Positions 1-8,706 of a stretch of DNA of 44,027 bases are shown here, piece after piece (the stretch's first letter is position 1; each line of letters starts with the position of its first letter). Source of the DNA: Chloroflexota bacterium (GTDB lineage: Bacteria > Chloroflexota > Dormibacteria > Dormibacterales > Dormibacteraceae); NCBI GenBank assembly GCA_005879985.1, contig VBIA01000162.1, forward strand, positions 1 through 44,027. Direction: 5' to 3'. The notes beneath the pieces are model-generated. The model had not been told where the DNA came from and did not search any database. It saw only the letters and a program-made list of their open reading frames with translations. The position numbers and the translations under genes are program-made.

Positions 1-1
1 G

Positions 2-514
2 TTCCTCTTCGGGTCACTGGCCATGCTGGCGGTCGGCCGCGCGGGCGGCTTGGTCGTGCAGGAGGTGCGCCGCCAGTTCCGCGAGATCAAGGGAATCATG
101 GAAGGCACCGCCAAGCCCGAGTACGGGACGGCCGTGCGCATCGTCACGGCGGCGGCGCAGCGCGAGATGATCCTGCCAGGCATCATCCCGGTGCTGGCCC
201 CGCTGGCAGTGGGCTTCATCCTCGGCCCGCGCGCGCTGGGTGGAATGCTGCTCGGCGCCATCATCACCGGGCTTTTCCTCGCCCTGCAGATGACCAGCGG
301 CGGCGCCGCCTGGGACAACGCCAAGAAATACATCGAGGAAGGCCACCTCGGCGGGAAGGGCTCAGAGGCTCATAAGGCTTCGGTGACCGGCGACACGGTC
401 GGCGATCCCAACAAGGACACGGCCGGGCCGGCGATCAACCCGATGATCAAGGTCATCAACATCATCGCGATCCTGATCGCGGCCGGGGTCGCGTCCCACT
501 CCCTGTTCCAGTAA
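2..514 (+). CDS. hppA: K+-stimulated/insensitive H+-translocating pyrophosphatase, C-terminal part (partial)
   Basis: Membrane pyrophosphatase that couples PPi hydrolysis to proton (or Na+) pumping. Only the last about 170 residues are in the window; the frame is open to the left edge. The C-terminal helices typical of the family are visible: [15 protein letters not shown], the helix [15 protein letters not shown], then [20 protein letters not shown] with the downstream [10 protein letters not shown] and [20 protein letters not shown] motifs, which line the cytoplasmic PPi/Mg site, and a last hydrophobic helix. The residue that separates K+-dependent from K+-independent enzymes lies upstream, so the subtype cannot be decided. 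A strong hairpin follows the stop. Confidence 0.95.
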   Translation, partial: FLFGSLAMLAVGRAGGLVVQEVRRQFREIKGIMEGTAKPEYGTAVRIVTAAAQREMILPGIIPVLAPLAVGFILGPRALGGMLLGAIITGLFLALQMTSGGAAWDNAKKYIEEGHLGGKGSEAHKASVTGDTVGDPNKDTAGPAINPMIKVINIIAILIAAGVASHSLFQ

Positions 515-517
515 CGG

Positions 518-538
518 CCCTGTCCCTCCGGGACAGGG
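518..538 (+). terminator. Hairpin after hppA
   Basis: Perfect 9-bp stem CCCTGTCCC / GGGACAGGG with a TCC loop, starting 3 nt after the hppA stop codon and followed by only two T residues. It is probably the hppA transcription terminator, though the T tract is weak. Confidence 0.65.
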
Positions 539-580
539 TTAGGATGAGGGCGGCCTTAGACTCTTCTTCGGAAGGTCGAC

Positions 581-910
581 GTGGACGACTACCAGAAGGA
601 GATCGCCGACCTGGAGCGCCAGCTCGAGCAGCTCGTTGAAGCGGAAGGCGACGCCAAGACCATCGCCGAGCTGACCATGCAGCTCGACATCCTGAAGGCG
701 ATCTACACGCGCGCGACCGACCTTTACGTGCAGGGTCGCGGCGAGGAGGGCCTGCGCTTCGGGCTGCGCATCCAGGGCTACGGCGACTGGAACCTCGACA
801 ATGTGTATGCGTTCGTCTACGAGCGCTCGGTCGAGCTCGACGCGGGGGCGCACGGCGCGTTCGTCGGTGGGATCAACCAGGCTGACTTCGCGATGATGCT
901 CAACTCTTAG
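581..910 (+). CDS. Conserved hypothetical protein, 109 aa, N-terminal coiled coil
   Basis: I do not recognise the family. The GTG start at 581 has a GGAAGG ribosome-binding site about 7 nt upstream. Residues 1-45 form an amphipathic, Glu/Leu-rich probable coiled coil (DLERQLEQLVEAEG). The second half is globular, with GLRFGLRIQGYGDWNLDNVY and VYERSVELDAGAHGAF. It lacks a signal peptide or membrane helix, so it should be cytoplasmic. It lies 42 nt after the hppA terminator and 13 nt before the acyl-CoA ligase, with which it is probably co-transcribed. Confidence 0.7.
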   Translation: MDDYQKEIADLERQLEQLVEAEGDAKTIAELTMQLDILKAIYTRATDLYVQGRGEEGLRFGLRIQGYGDWNLDNVYAFVYERSVELDAGAHGAFVGGINQADFAMMLNS

Positions 911-923
911 GCAGGAGGGCCGC

Positions 924-2501
924 ATGGAGACTCCGCTAACGCCGCTCGAGTTCGCCCGCCGCGCCCGCAAGCTCTATGGCTATCGCGAAGCAGTCGTCGA
1001 CGGCAGCCTGCGCCTGACATACGAGCAGTTCTTCGAGCGGTGCGACCGATGGTCGGCTGCGCTGCAGGCGATGGGCGTGCGCAAAGGCGACCGGGTCGCA
1101 TACATCGCGCCGAACACGCACGAGCAGCTGGAATCGTTCTACGCGGTGCCGCAGACCGGCGCGGTCCTGGTGCCCATCAACTTCCGCCTGACCGCGGACG
1201 ACTTCGTCTACATCACATCGCATTCCGGCGCGAAGGTGCTGTGCGTGCACCCGGACTACCTCGAAGTGGTGGACGGCGTTCGAGGCCGGCTGACCGGTGT
1301 CGAGCACTTCATCAGCCTGGGAAGCGCCGGCGGCCGCAAGGGCTGGAAGGAGTACGACCCGCTGCTTGCCAAGTCAGGCCCTCGGTTTGACCGACCAGAC
1401 ATCGCTGAGAACGACCTCCTCGCTCTCAACTACACCAGCGGCACCACCGCGCGTCCGAAGGGCGTGATGATCACGCACCGCAATGCGTGGATGAACGTGA
1501 TGGACACGCTCGTCCATTTCCACATCACCGTGGACGACACCTACCTCTGGACCCTGCCGATGTTCCACGCCAACGGCTGGACGTTCGTGTGGATCATCAC
1601 GGCCGCAGGCGGACGTCACATCTGCCTGCCCAAGGTCGAGCCGGCGCGCGTCTTCGACCTGGTGCGCAGTGAGCACGTCGGCTGGCTGTGCGCTGCACCG
1701 ACCGTGCTGATATCGCTGGCCAACGCGCCCGCGAGCGCGCGCGGCGATGTGCCAAAGGGCGTGCAGGTGATCACGGCAGGCGCACCGCCGGCCGCGGCGA
1801 CCATCGAGCGGCTCGAGGGCGAGTTCGGATGGAACGTGACCCAGGTGTACGGACTGACCGAGACGTCGCCCTTCCTGACCATCTGCGAGCCGCGGCCGGA
1901 GCACGCGAAGCTGTCGCCGACTGAGCGAGGCGTGGTCAAGGCCAAGACCGGCGTCGAGATGATCGGCGCTGGCGAGATGCGCGTCGTCGACAGCGAGGGC
2001 AAGGAGGTTCCGATGGATGGCGAGCACATGGGCGAGATCGTCTTCCGCGGCAACGTCATCCTCCAGGGCTACTACCGTGACCCCGAGGCGACGGAGAAGG
2101 TGATGGCCGGCGGGTGGTTCCACACCGGCGACGCCGCGGTCGTGCACCCCGACGGCTACGTCGAGATCCGCGACCGCATCAAGGACGTCATCATCTCCGG
2201 CGGAGAGAACATCTCCTCGATCGAGGTCGAGGGCGTGCTGCTGCGCCACCCGGCCGTGCAGGAGGCGGCGATCGTCGGGCTGCCGCACGAGAAGTGGGGA
2301 GAGGCGCCCTTCGCGTTCGTGGTGCTGAAGTCGGGCGCCACCGCCACCGAAAAGGAGCTGATCGACTACACGCGCGAGCGCCTGGCGCATTTCAAAGCGC
2401 CGCACGGCGTCTCGTTCGTGAATGAGCTGCCCAAGACCGCGACCGGGAAGATCCAGAAGTTCGTGCTGAGGAAGGGCGCGGCCGCGATAGTCCGCCAGTA
2501 G
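924..2501 (+). CDS. Acyl-CoA synthetase (AMP-binding ANL family), fatty-acid/aryl type
   Basis: ATP-dependent activation of a carboxylic acid to its CoA thioester through an acyl-adenylate. At 525 aa this is the usual length for the medium-chain/DmdB-like branch. Visible motifs: P-loop-like YTSGTTARPKGV (about residues 170-181), the adenylate motif YGLTETSP (about 309), the A8 hinge region with GWFHTGDAA (about 397) and RIKDVIISGGENIS, and the catalytic lysine in PKTATGKIQKF (Lys509). The ATG has a GGAGG Shine-Dalgarno 6 nt upstream. The acid substrate cannot be told from sequence. A second ligase of a different subfamily lies just downstream at 2901. Confidence 0.93.
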   Translation: METPLTPLEFARRARKLYGYREAVVDGSLRLTYEQFFERCDRWSAALQAMGVRKGDRVAYIAPNTHEQLESFYAVPQTGAVLVPINFRLTADDFVYITSHSGAKVLCVHPDYLEVVDGVRGRLTGVEHFISLGSAGGRKGWKEYDPLLAKSGPRFDRPDIAENDLLALNYTSGTTARPKGVMITHRNAWMNVMDTLVHFHITVDDTYLWTLPMFHANGWTFVWIITAAGGRHICLPKVEPARVFDLVRSEHVGWLCAAPTVLISLANAPASARGDVPKGVQVITAGAPPAAATIERLEGEFGWNVTQVYGLTETSPFLTICEPRPEHAKLSPTERGVVKAKTGVEMIGAGEMRVVDSEGKEVPMDGEHMGEIVFRGNVILQGYYRDPEATEKVMAGGWFHTGDAAVVHPDGYVEIRDRIKDVIISGGENISSIEVEGVLLRHPAVQEAAIVGLPHEKWGEAPFAFVVLKSGATATEKELIDYTRERLAHFKAPHGVSFVNELPKTATGKIQKFVLRKGAAAIVRQ

Positions 2502-2514
2502 GCGAACCCTCCGG

Positions 2515-2566
2515 TTGTATACAGAGGCGCGTTATTTCGCGCAGATTTCCTTCGTCTGTATACAAA
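2515..2566. repeat. Paired palindrome element 1 (TTGTATACAG ... CTGTATACAA)
   Basis: Two copies of the GTATAC-centred palindrome (cores 2517-2522 and 2558-2563) lie 41 bp apart, centre to centre. Together their flanks form an 11-bp inverted repeat, TTGTATACAGA / TCTGTATACAA, enclosing a small GCGCG/CGCGC hairpin. It sits between convergent genes (ligase stop 2501, minus-strand DCC gene stop 2571), so it may act as a bidirectional terminator. The 35-nt linker matches that of element 2 (6698-6752) at 20 of 35 ungapped positions although the palindrome cores differ. Confidence 0.8.
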
Positions 2567-2570
2567 CTCG

Positions 2571-2876
2571 CTACCACCACGCCCGCCGGCGGGCGACCCG
2601 GGCGTAGTAGCGGTCCTCGAGCCCGCCGATCGGGGGCAGCAGATACAGCGAGCCCAGGAGGCGCCAGCCGCCGCCCAGCTCGCGGAGAACCCGGTTCACG
2701 GCTGCCGCCCCGACGAACCGCCGCCCGCCTGGCTCGGTGGCGACCAGCGCGGGCGCGTCCGCCAGGCCGACGAGCTCGATCCGGCGGTCGGGGTCGTGGC
2801 GCTGGACCCAGCGCGACCGGCGAATTCAAAAGTCGCACGCGCCGTCGTACACCAGGGTTAGCCGGGCATCCGCCAC
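2571..2876 (-). CDS. DCC-family (DUF393) thiol-redox protein with in-frame UGA: candidate selenoprotein (CxxU)
   Basis: Reading from GTG at 2876 through a TGA codon at 2828-2826 to TAG at 2571 gives a 101-residue protein. It matches the whole DUF393/DCC thiol-oxidoreductase layout: N-terminal LTLVYDGACDF, then the UGA (residue 17), then RRSRWVQRHDPDRRIELVG, FVGAAAVNRVLRELGGGWRL and a C-terminal LEDRYYARVARRRAWW. In the family the motif is YDGDCxxC, so UGA stands exactly for the second redox Cys (Cys14-x-x-U17). No other stop or frameshift disrupts the frame. An in-frame TAG just upstream of the GTG leaves this as the only usual start. A SECIS-like hairpin follows the UGA. The start is only 24 bp from the divergent ligase start, and no clear promoter or Shine-Dalgarno is visible. 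The alternative is a recent nonsense mutation of a Cys codon. Confidence 0.7.
2792..2818 (-). promoter_or_regulatory. Candidate bacterial SECIS hairpin downstream of the UGA
   Basis: On the minus strand, starting 8 nt after the UGA: lower stem GGTC/GACC, a 3-nt bulge, upper stem GCGCTG/CAGCGC (6 bp) and loop GGTC. The loop begins 17 nt after the UGA. These features fit the published bacterial SECIS model: an apical loop with G in the first two positions, 16-37 nt from the UGA. The GGUC loop and its distance closely resemble the E. coli fdhF element. The hairpin lies inside the coding region, as bacterial SECIS elements do. High GC makes chance hairpins fairly common. Confidence 0.6.
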
Positions 2877-2900
2877 AAGCCGAAACTACACTCTCGGAAG

Positions 2901-4460
2901 ATGAGCCGCCTCGACCTGCCCGAGCACTACAACGTCGCCTCCGACCTGCTCCAGCGCAACCTCAAGGCCGGGAGGGGCAAGAAGGTCGCTATCAATCACG
3001 CGGGCGGCGAGGTCACGTACGACGAGCTGCACCGCCTGGCAGCAGGTGCGGGCCGCGCCCTCCTCGACCACGGCGTCCGGCGCGAGGAGCGCGTTCTCAT
3101 CGCCGCTTACGACGCACCGGGCTGGGTGGCTGCGTTCCTCGGCGCGGGCCTCATCGGCGCGGTGCCGGTGCCGGTCAACCCCCTGCTGCAGCGGTCCGAG
3201 GACTATGACCACTTCATCGAGGATTCGCTGGCGCGCGTGATCGTGGTCGACGGCAACACCGACGAGAAGCTCAAGGCGGCCGCGGACAGGGCGCACGCCA
3301 GGCCGCGCATCGTGCGCACCGATCACATCCAGCCGAGTGACGAGCTGACGCCGGCGGCGACGCGCCGCGACGACATGGCCTTCTGGCTCTACAGCTCGGG
3401 ATCGACCGGCAAGCCGAAGGCGGTCGTGCACCTGCAGCACGACATCCCGTACACATGCGTCACCTACGCGGAGCAGGTGCTGGGGATCAAGGAGTCCGAC
3501 ACCACGTTTTCGACCACTGGACTCTTCCACGCGTACGGCTTCGGCAACAACCTGACGTTTCCGTACTGGTTCGGCGCGTCGACGGTGCTTCACGCCGGTC
3601 GCAACACGCCGCAGACCGTGCTCGACACCATCGAGAATCGCAAGCCGACACTGTTCTTCTCCGCGCCGACTCTCTACAACGCCATCCTCAACTTCGAAGG
3701 CTCGAAGCAGCGCGACCTCTCGTCGATCCGCCACTGCGTGGCCGCTGCGGAGTCGCTGCCCGCCGAGGTGTGGAAGCGCTGGAAGGAGGCCTACGGCCTG
3801 ACCATAATCGACGGCGTCGGCTCGACCGAGATGCTGCACATCTACTGCTCGAACCGAGTCGACGACGTGAGGCCTGGCTCGAGCGGCAAGCCGGTGCCCG
3901 GCTACGAGCTCAAGATCCTCGACCCCGACGGCAAGCCAGTGCCCGTCGGAGAGGCGGGCGATCTCTACGTCAAGGGCGACAGCGCGCTGGCGCTGTATTG
4001 GGCGCAGCACGAGAAGTCGAAGCGAAGCATCCTCGGCGACTGGTTCTTCAGCGGCGACCGGTACCGAGTCGACGAGGACGGGTACCACTGGTACGAGGGC
4101 CGCTCCGACGACATGATCAAGGTGAGCGGGCTGTGGGTCTCGCCGATCGAGATCGAATCGGTCCTGCTCGAGCACAAGGCGGTGGCGGAAAGCGCGGTGG
4201 TCGGAATCAGCGTCGATGGGTTCACCAGGATCAAGGCCTTCGTCATCGCGCGCCCGGACGCGGTGACCGGCGACGCGCTGGTGGCGGAGCTGCAGGAGCA
4301 CTGCAAGTCGCGCCTCCAGCGATTCCAGTACCCGCACATGATCGAGTTCGTCACCGAGCTGCCGAAGACGGTGACCGGCAAGATCCAGCGCTACAAGCTG
4401 CGCGAGCAATCAGTAAGTCCCAACCCGGTCGCGCAGCGCAAGGAAACCGCCCCTGCCTAA
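2901..4460 (+). CDS. Benzoate-CoA ligase family protein
   Basis: ANL-superfamily ligase of 519 aa resembling the benzoate/2-aminobenzoate/4-hydroxybenzoate-CoA ligase group (N-terminal NVASDLLQRNL, GRGKKVAINHAGGEVTYDEL, PVPVNPLL). Motifs: YSSGSTGKPKAV (about residues 164-175), GVGSTEMLHIYCSN in the adenylate-binding position, GDWFFSGDRYRVDEDGY, RSDDMIKVSGLWVSP and the catalytic lysine in KTVTGKIQR (Lys494). It forms an aryl- or acyl-CoA thioester from acid, ATP and CoA. The ATG has GGAAG 2 nt upstream. Its 3' end overlaps or abuts leuB, suggesting co-transcription, although a link between aromatic activation and the leu genes is not obvious. Confidence 0.9.
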   Translation: MSRLDLPEHYNVASDLLQRNLKAGRGKKVAINHAGGEVTYDELHRLAAGAGRALLDHGVRREERVLIAAYDAPGWVAAFLGAGLIGAVPVPVNPLLQRSEDYDHFIEDSLARVIVVDGNTDEKLKAAADRAHARPRIVRTDHIQPSDELTPAATRRDDMAFWLYSSGSTGKPKAVVHLQHDIPYTCVTYAEQVLGIKESDTTFSTTGLFHAYGFGNNLTFPYWFGASTVLHAGRNTPQTVLDTIENRKPTLFFSAPTLYNAILNFEGSKQRDLSSIRHCVAAAESLPAEVWKRWKEAYGLTIIDGVGSTEMLHIYCSNRVDDVRPGSSGKPVPGYELKILDPDGKPVPVGEAGDLYVKGDSALALYWAQHEKSKRSILGDWFFSGDRYRVDEDGYHWYEGRSDDMIKVSGLWVSPIEIESVLLEHKAVAESAVVGISVDGFTRIKAFVIARPDAVTGDALVAELQEHCKSRLQRFQYPHMIEFVTELPKTVTGKIQRYKLREQSVSPNPVAQRKETAPA

Positions 4461-4470
4461 GCACATCGCG

Positions 4471-5484
4471 GTGGTGCCGTGCGACGGCGCGGGCAAAGAG
4501 GTAGTGCCCGAGGCCGTCAAGGTGCTGCGCGCTGCCGGCGCCGACTTCGAGTTCGAAGAGCTCGACATCAACGCCGACGCCTACCTGCGCGACGGAGTGC
4601 CGATCCCCGCCGATGCCTGGAAGAAGCTGGCCGCCGCGGACGCCATCCTCTTCGGCGCCGTCGGCGATCCGCGCGTCCCGGATCCCAACTACCTGGCAGG
4701 AGTCCTGCTGCGCCTGAGGTTCGAGCTCGACCTCTACGTCAACCTGAGGCCCGCGAAGCTGTATGACGACCGGCTGTCACCGCTGCGTCGCGAGGAGCGC
4801 CGGCATATCGACCTGATGGTCGTTCGCGAGAACACCGAGGGCGCCTACGTCGGAATGGGAGGCCGCTTCAAGAAGGGCACCGCCGACGAGGTCGCGATCC
4901 AGGAGGACGTGAACACCCATCTCGGCGTCATGCGCATCATCGAGCACGCGTTCCAGATCGCGAAGAACGAGGTCGTGATGGTCGACAAGTCCAACGCGAT
5001 GACCTTCGCGGGCGGCTTGTGGCAGGAACGCTGGAAGGACGTCGCGCGTGCTCATCCGGCCATCAAGACCCGCCATCTCTTCGTCGATGCCGCCGCCATG
5101 CAGCTCGTCAAGGACCCGAGTCAGTTCGACGTCATCGTCACGAGCAACCTGTTCGGCGACGTCCTCAGCGACCTCACCGCCGAGCTCGTGGGAGGCATGG
5201 GCATCGCGCCGTCCGCCAACATCAACCCGAAGACCGGTCGCGGCCTGTTCGAGCCCGTCCACGGGACGGCGCCGGACATCGCCGGCAAGGGCCTCGTGAA
5301 CCCGATCGGGGCCATCTTGAGCGCCGGTATGATGGTCCAACACCTGGGTCATCACGAAATGGCAAGCGCGATCGAGGGGGCGGTCGAATCGGCCATTCGC
5401 GCGGGTGAGTGCACGCGCGACGTGGGCGGCAACCTTTCCACCTCCCAGGCCGGTGACGCTGTGGTCAAGAGACTCAGGGACTAG
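4471..5484 (+). CDS. leuB: 3-isopropylmalate dehydrogenase family (LeuB / homoisocitrate / tartrate dehydrogenase-like)
   Basis: NAD-dependent beta-decarboxylating dehydrogenase of about 340 aa. Visible are the substrate loop (LRLRFELDLYVNLRPAKLY), VVRENTEGAYVG, the catalytic Lys in MVDKSNAM, the metal-binding Asp residues in SNLFGDVLSDL, and the NAD-site motif GLFEPVHGTAPDIAG. The VRENTEG form is shared by LeuB, homoisocitrate and tartrate enzymes, so substrate is set mainly by the leuC/leuD context. The GTG at 4471 gives MVPCDGAG and cuts the first beta strand. The conserved N-terminus (PKHIAVVPCDGAG) is recovered only if CTG at 4453 is used; that CTG has AAGGA 8 nt upstream and overlaps the ligase stop. 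I think 4453 is the true start. Confidence 0.88.
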   Translation: MVPCDGAGKEVVPEAVKVLRAAGADFEFEELDINADAYLRDGVPIPADAWKKLAAADAILFGAVGDPRVPDPNYLAGVLLRLRFELDLYVNLRPAKLYDDRLSPLRREERRHIDLMVVRENTEGAYVGMGGRFKKGTADEVAIQEDVNTHLGVMRIIEHAFQIAKNEVVMVDKSNAMTFAGGLWQERWKDVARAHPAIKTRHLFVDAAAMQLVKDPSQFDVIVTSNLFGDVLSDLTAELVGGMGIAPSANINPKTGRGLFEPVHGTAPDIAGKGLVNPIGAILSAGMMVQHLGHHEMASAIEGAVESAIRAGECTRDVGGNLSTSQAGDAVVKRLRD

Positions 5485-5490
5485 ACAGAA

Positions 5491-6684
<1,194 letters not shown>

Positions 6685-6697
6685 CTCCCATCCCTGC

Positions 6698-6758
6698 GTT
6701 CGTGCACAAAAACGGGTTATCACGGCGGAATTCCCCGCGTTTGTGCACAAAAAAGGGT
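6698..6758. repeat. Paired palindrome element 2 (two TTyGTGCACAAA copies)
   Basis: Two GTGCAC-centred palindromes (cores 6702-6707 and 6743-6748) lie 41 bp apart in the leuC-leuD gap. The copies are also direct repeats: GCGTTyGTGCACAAAAA is shared, and 23 of 26 positions match over the wider unit. The linker shares CGsGTTAT and ATTyCC blocks with element 1 at identical offsets. The right copy lies just ahead of the leuD ribosome-binding site, so it could control leuD separately or be an intergenic repeat. Confidence 0.8.
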
Positions 6759-6766
6759 TTCAAACA

Positions 6767-7309
<543 letters not shown>

Positions 7310-7311
7310 CG

Positions 7312-8706
7312 GTGGACGGCTCTAAACCCGTCGACCTGCAGGAGCCGCTCGAAGAGCTTGCCCGCGACCCTACCCTCTTCAGCCACGACCTGAAGTTCCC
7401 GCCGGCGGACCGAATCCGCGTCTACGACGACACGCTGCGCGACGGCGAGCAGATGCCCGGCGTCGCGATCACGCCGAAGGACAAGTACGAGCTCGCGCGC
7501 ATGCTCTCGGACATCGGCGTCCACATCATGGACGTCGGATTCCCATACGTCTCCGAGGGCGAGCGCGAAACGCTGCGGCTCGTGCTCGAAGGCCGCAAGC
7601 GTGGCGAGCTGAGGCCAGACCTCGAGGTCGTCTGCATGATGCGCAGCACCAAGGGCGACATCGACGCGACCATGCAGGTGATCGATTCGCTCGGCCACAA
7701 GCGCGACGAGGTGACCTACTTCGTCTTTACGTCGGCCTCCGACCTGCACGTGAAGTACAAGCTCGGCAAGACGCTGCTTCACCGCGAGGGCATCCCCGAA
7801 TCTGAATGGCTCGAGCTGCCCGTCTCCCACTACCGGGAAGCGAACCTCCGGATGATGTGCGAGGCGATCGCGTACGCGCGCTCGCAGGGCGCCACGTCGA
7901 TCGAGTTCGGCGGGGAAGACGGAAGCCGCGCCGATGTCGACTACATCGCCGAGATCCACCGCGAGGGCCTGAAGGCCGGAGGCACGAGGCCCTCGACGCC
8001 CGACACGGTCGGCTGCTACTCGCCCTATGCCGTTCGCGAGTACATCCCGAAGATCAAGGCCGCCGCGCCCGACGCGCCGCTCGTTGTGCACTTCCACAAC
8101 GACCTGGGCATCGGTGCGTGGAACACCGTGACCGCGCTGGGCTCAGGCGCCGAGGTGTTCACCACGAGCGTCAACGGAATCGGCGAGCGCACCGGCAACG
8201 CGCCGATGCACCAGGTGCTGCTGCAGCTGCGCTACCTGTTCGGCATCGAGATCCCAAATTTCAAATACGAGAAGCTGCGCGACCTCGCACGTCACCTGGA
8301 GCGCGTCAGCGGCATACCCGTGCAGCCGACCGAACCCGGCATCGGTCTCAACGTCTTCTCACACGAGTCGGGCATACACACTGCGGGCATGCTCATCCAT
8401 CCGGCGATTTACCAGTTCATCCCGCCCGCCGACATGGGGGCGAAGGTCGAGTACGTCTACGGCAAGCACTCGGGCGCGGTGGTCGTCGAGCACGCGCTGC
8501 GCGGCGCCGGCATCACGCCCGAACCCAAGCTGGTTGCGCGCGTTCTCGAAGAGGTGAAGCGGATCCGTGAAGAGCGTGCGGAGCGCGCGGACTTCTCCGA
8601 GTTCCACCGCAATTACTACGAGCACCTCGGCCATCTGGGCCTGACCGCGGCGGAAGTCGTCGACATCGCGCGCGCCATCTCGGCCGACTCGAGTGCCAGG
8701 GGCTGA
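7312..8706 (+). CDS. LeuA-type 2-isopropylmalate / homocitrate / citramalate synthase-like enzyme (HMGL family)
   Basis: Claisen-type condensation of acetyl-CoA with a 2-oxoacid. The TIM-barrel HMGL domain is complete: RVYDDTLRDGEQ (catalytic Arg43, metal Asp44), the VVHFHNDLGIG metal motif (His260, His262) and NGIGERTGNAP, followed by the post-barrel linker (HESGIHTAGMLIHP, YGKHSGAVVVEHAL). At 464 aa it lacks the C-terminal LeuA regulatory domain, so leucine feedback is not expected. Homocitrate, citramalate and isopropylmalate synthases cannot be separated by eye. The GTG start lies 2 nt after the leuD stop, and its stop overlaps the next ATG (TGATG), so translation is coupled. Confidence 0.88.
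   Translation: MDGSKPVDLQEPLEELARDPTLFSHDLKFPPADRIRVYDDTLRDGEQMPGVAITPKDKYELARMLSDIGVHIMDVGFPYVSEGERETLRLVLEGRKRGELRPDLEVVCMMRSTKGDIDATMQVIDSLGHKRDEVTYFVFTSASDLHVKYKLGKTLLHREGIPESEWLELPVSHYREANLRMMCEAIAYARSQGATSIEFGGEDGSRADVDYIAEIHREGLKAGGTRPSTPDTVGCYSPYAVREYIPKIKAAAPDAPLVVHFHNDLGIGAWNTVTALGSGAEVFTTSVNGIGERTGNAPMHQVLLQLRYLFGIEIPNFKYEKLRDLARHLERVSGIPVQPTEPGIGLNVFSHESGIHTAGMLIHPAIYQFIPPADMGAKVEYVYGKHSGAVVVEHALRGAGITPEPKLVARVLEEVKRIREERAERADFSEFHRNYYEHLGHLGLTAAEVVDIARAISADSSARG

Noticed and set aside
2826-2828. UGA as a tryptophan codon (alternative genetic code)
   Set aside because: TGA ends leuC, the LeuA-like gene, the E1-alpha gene, galK and many others in the window in normal positions, so the code is standard. 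The family also expects Cys, not Trp, here.
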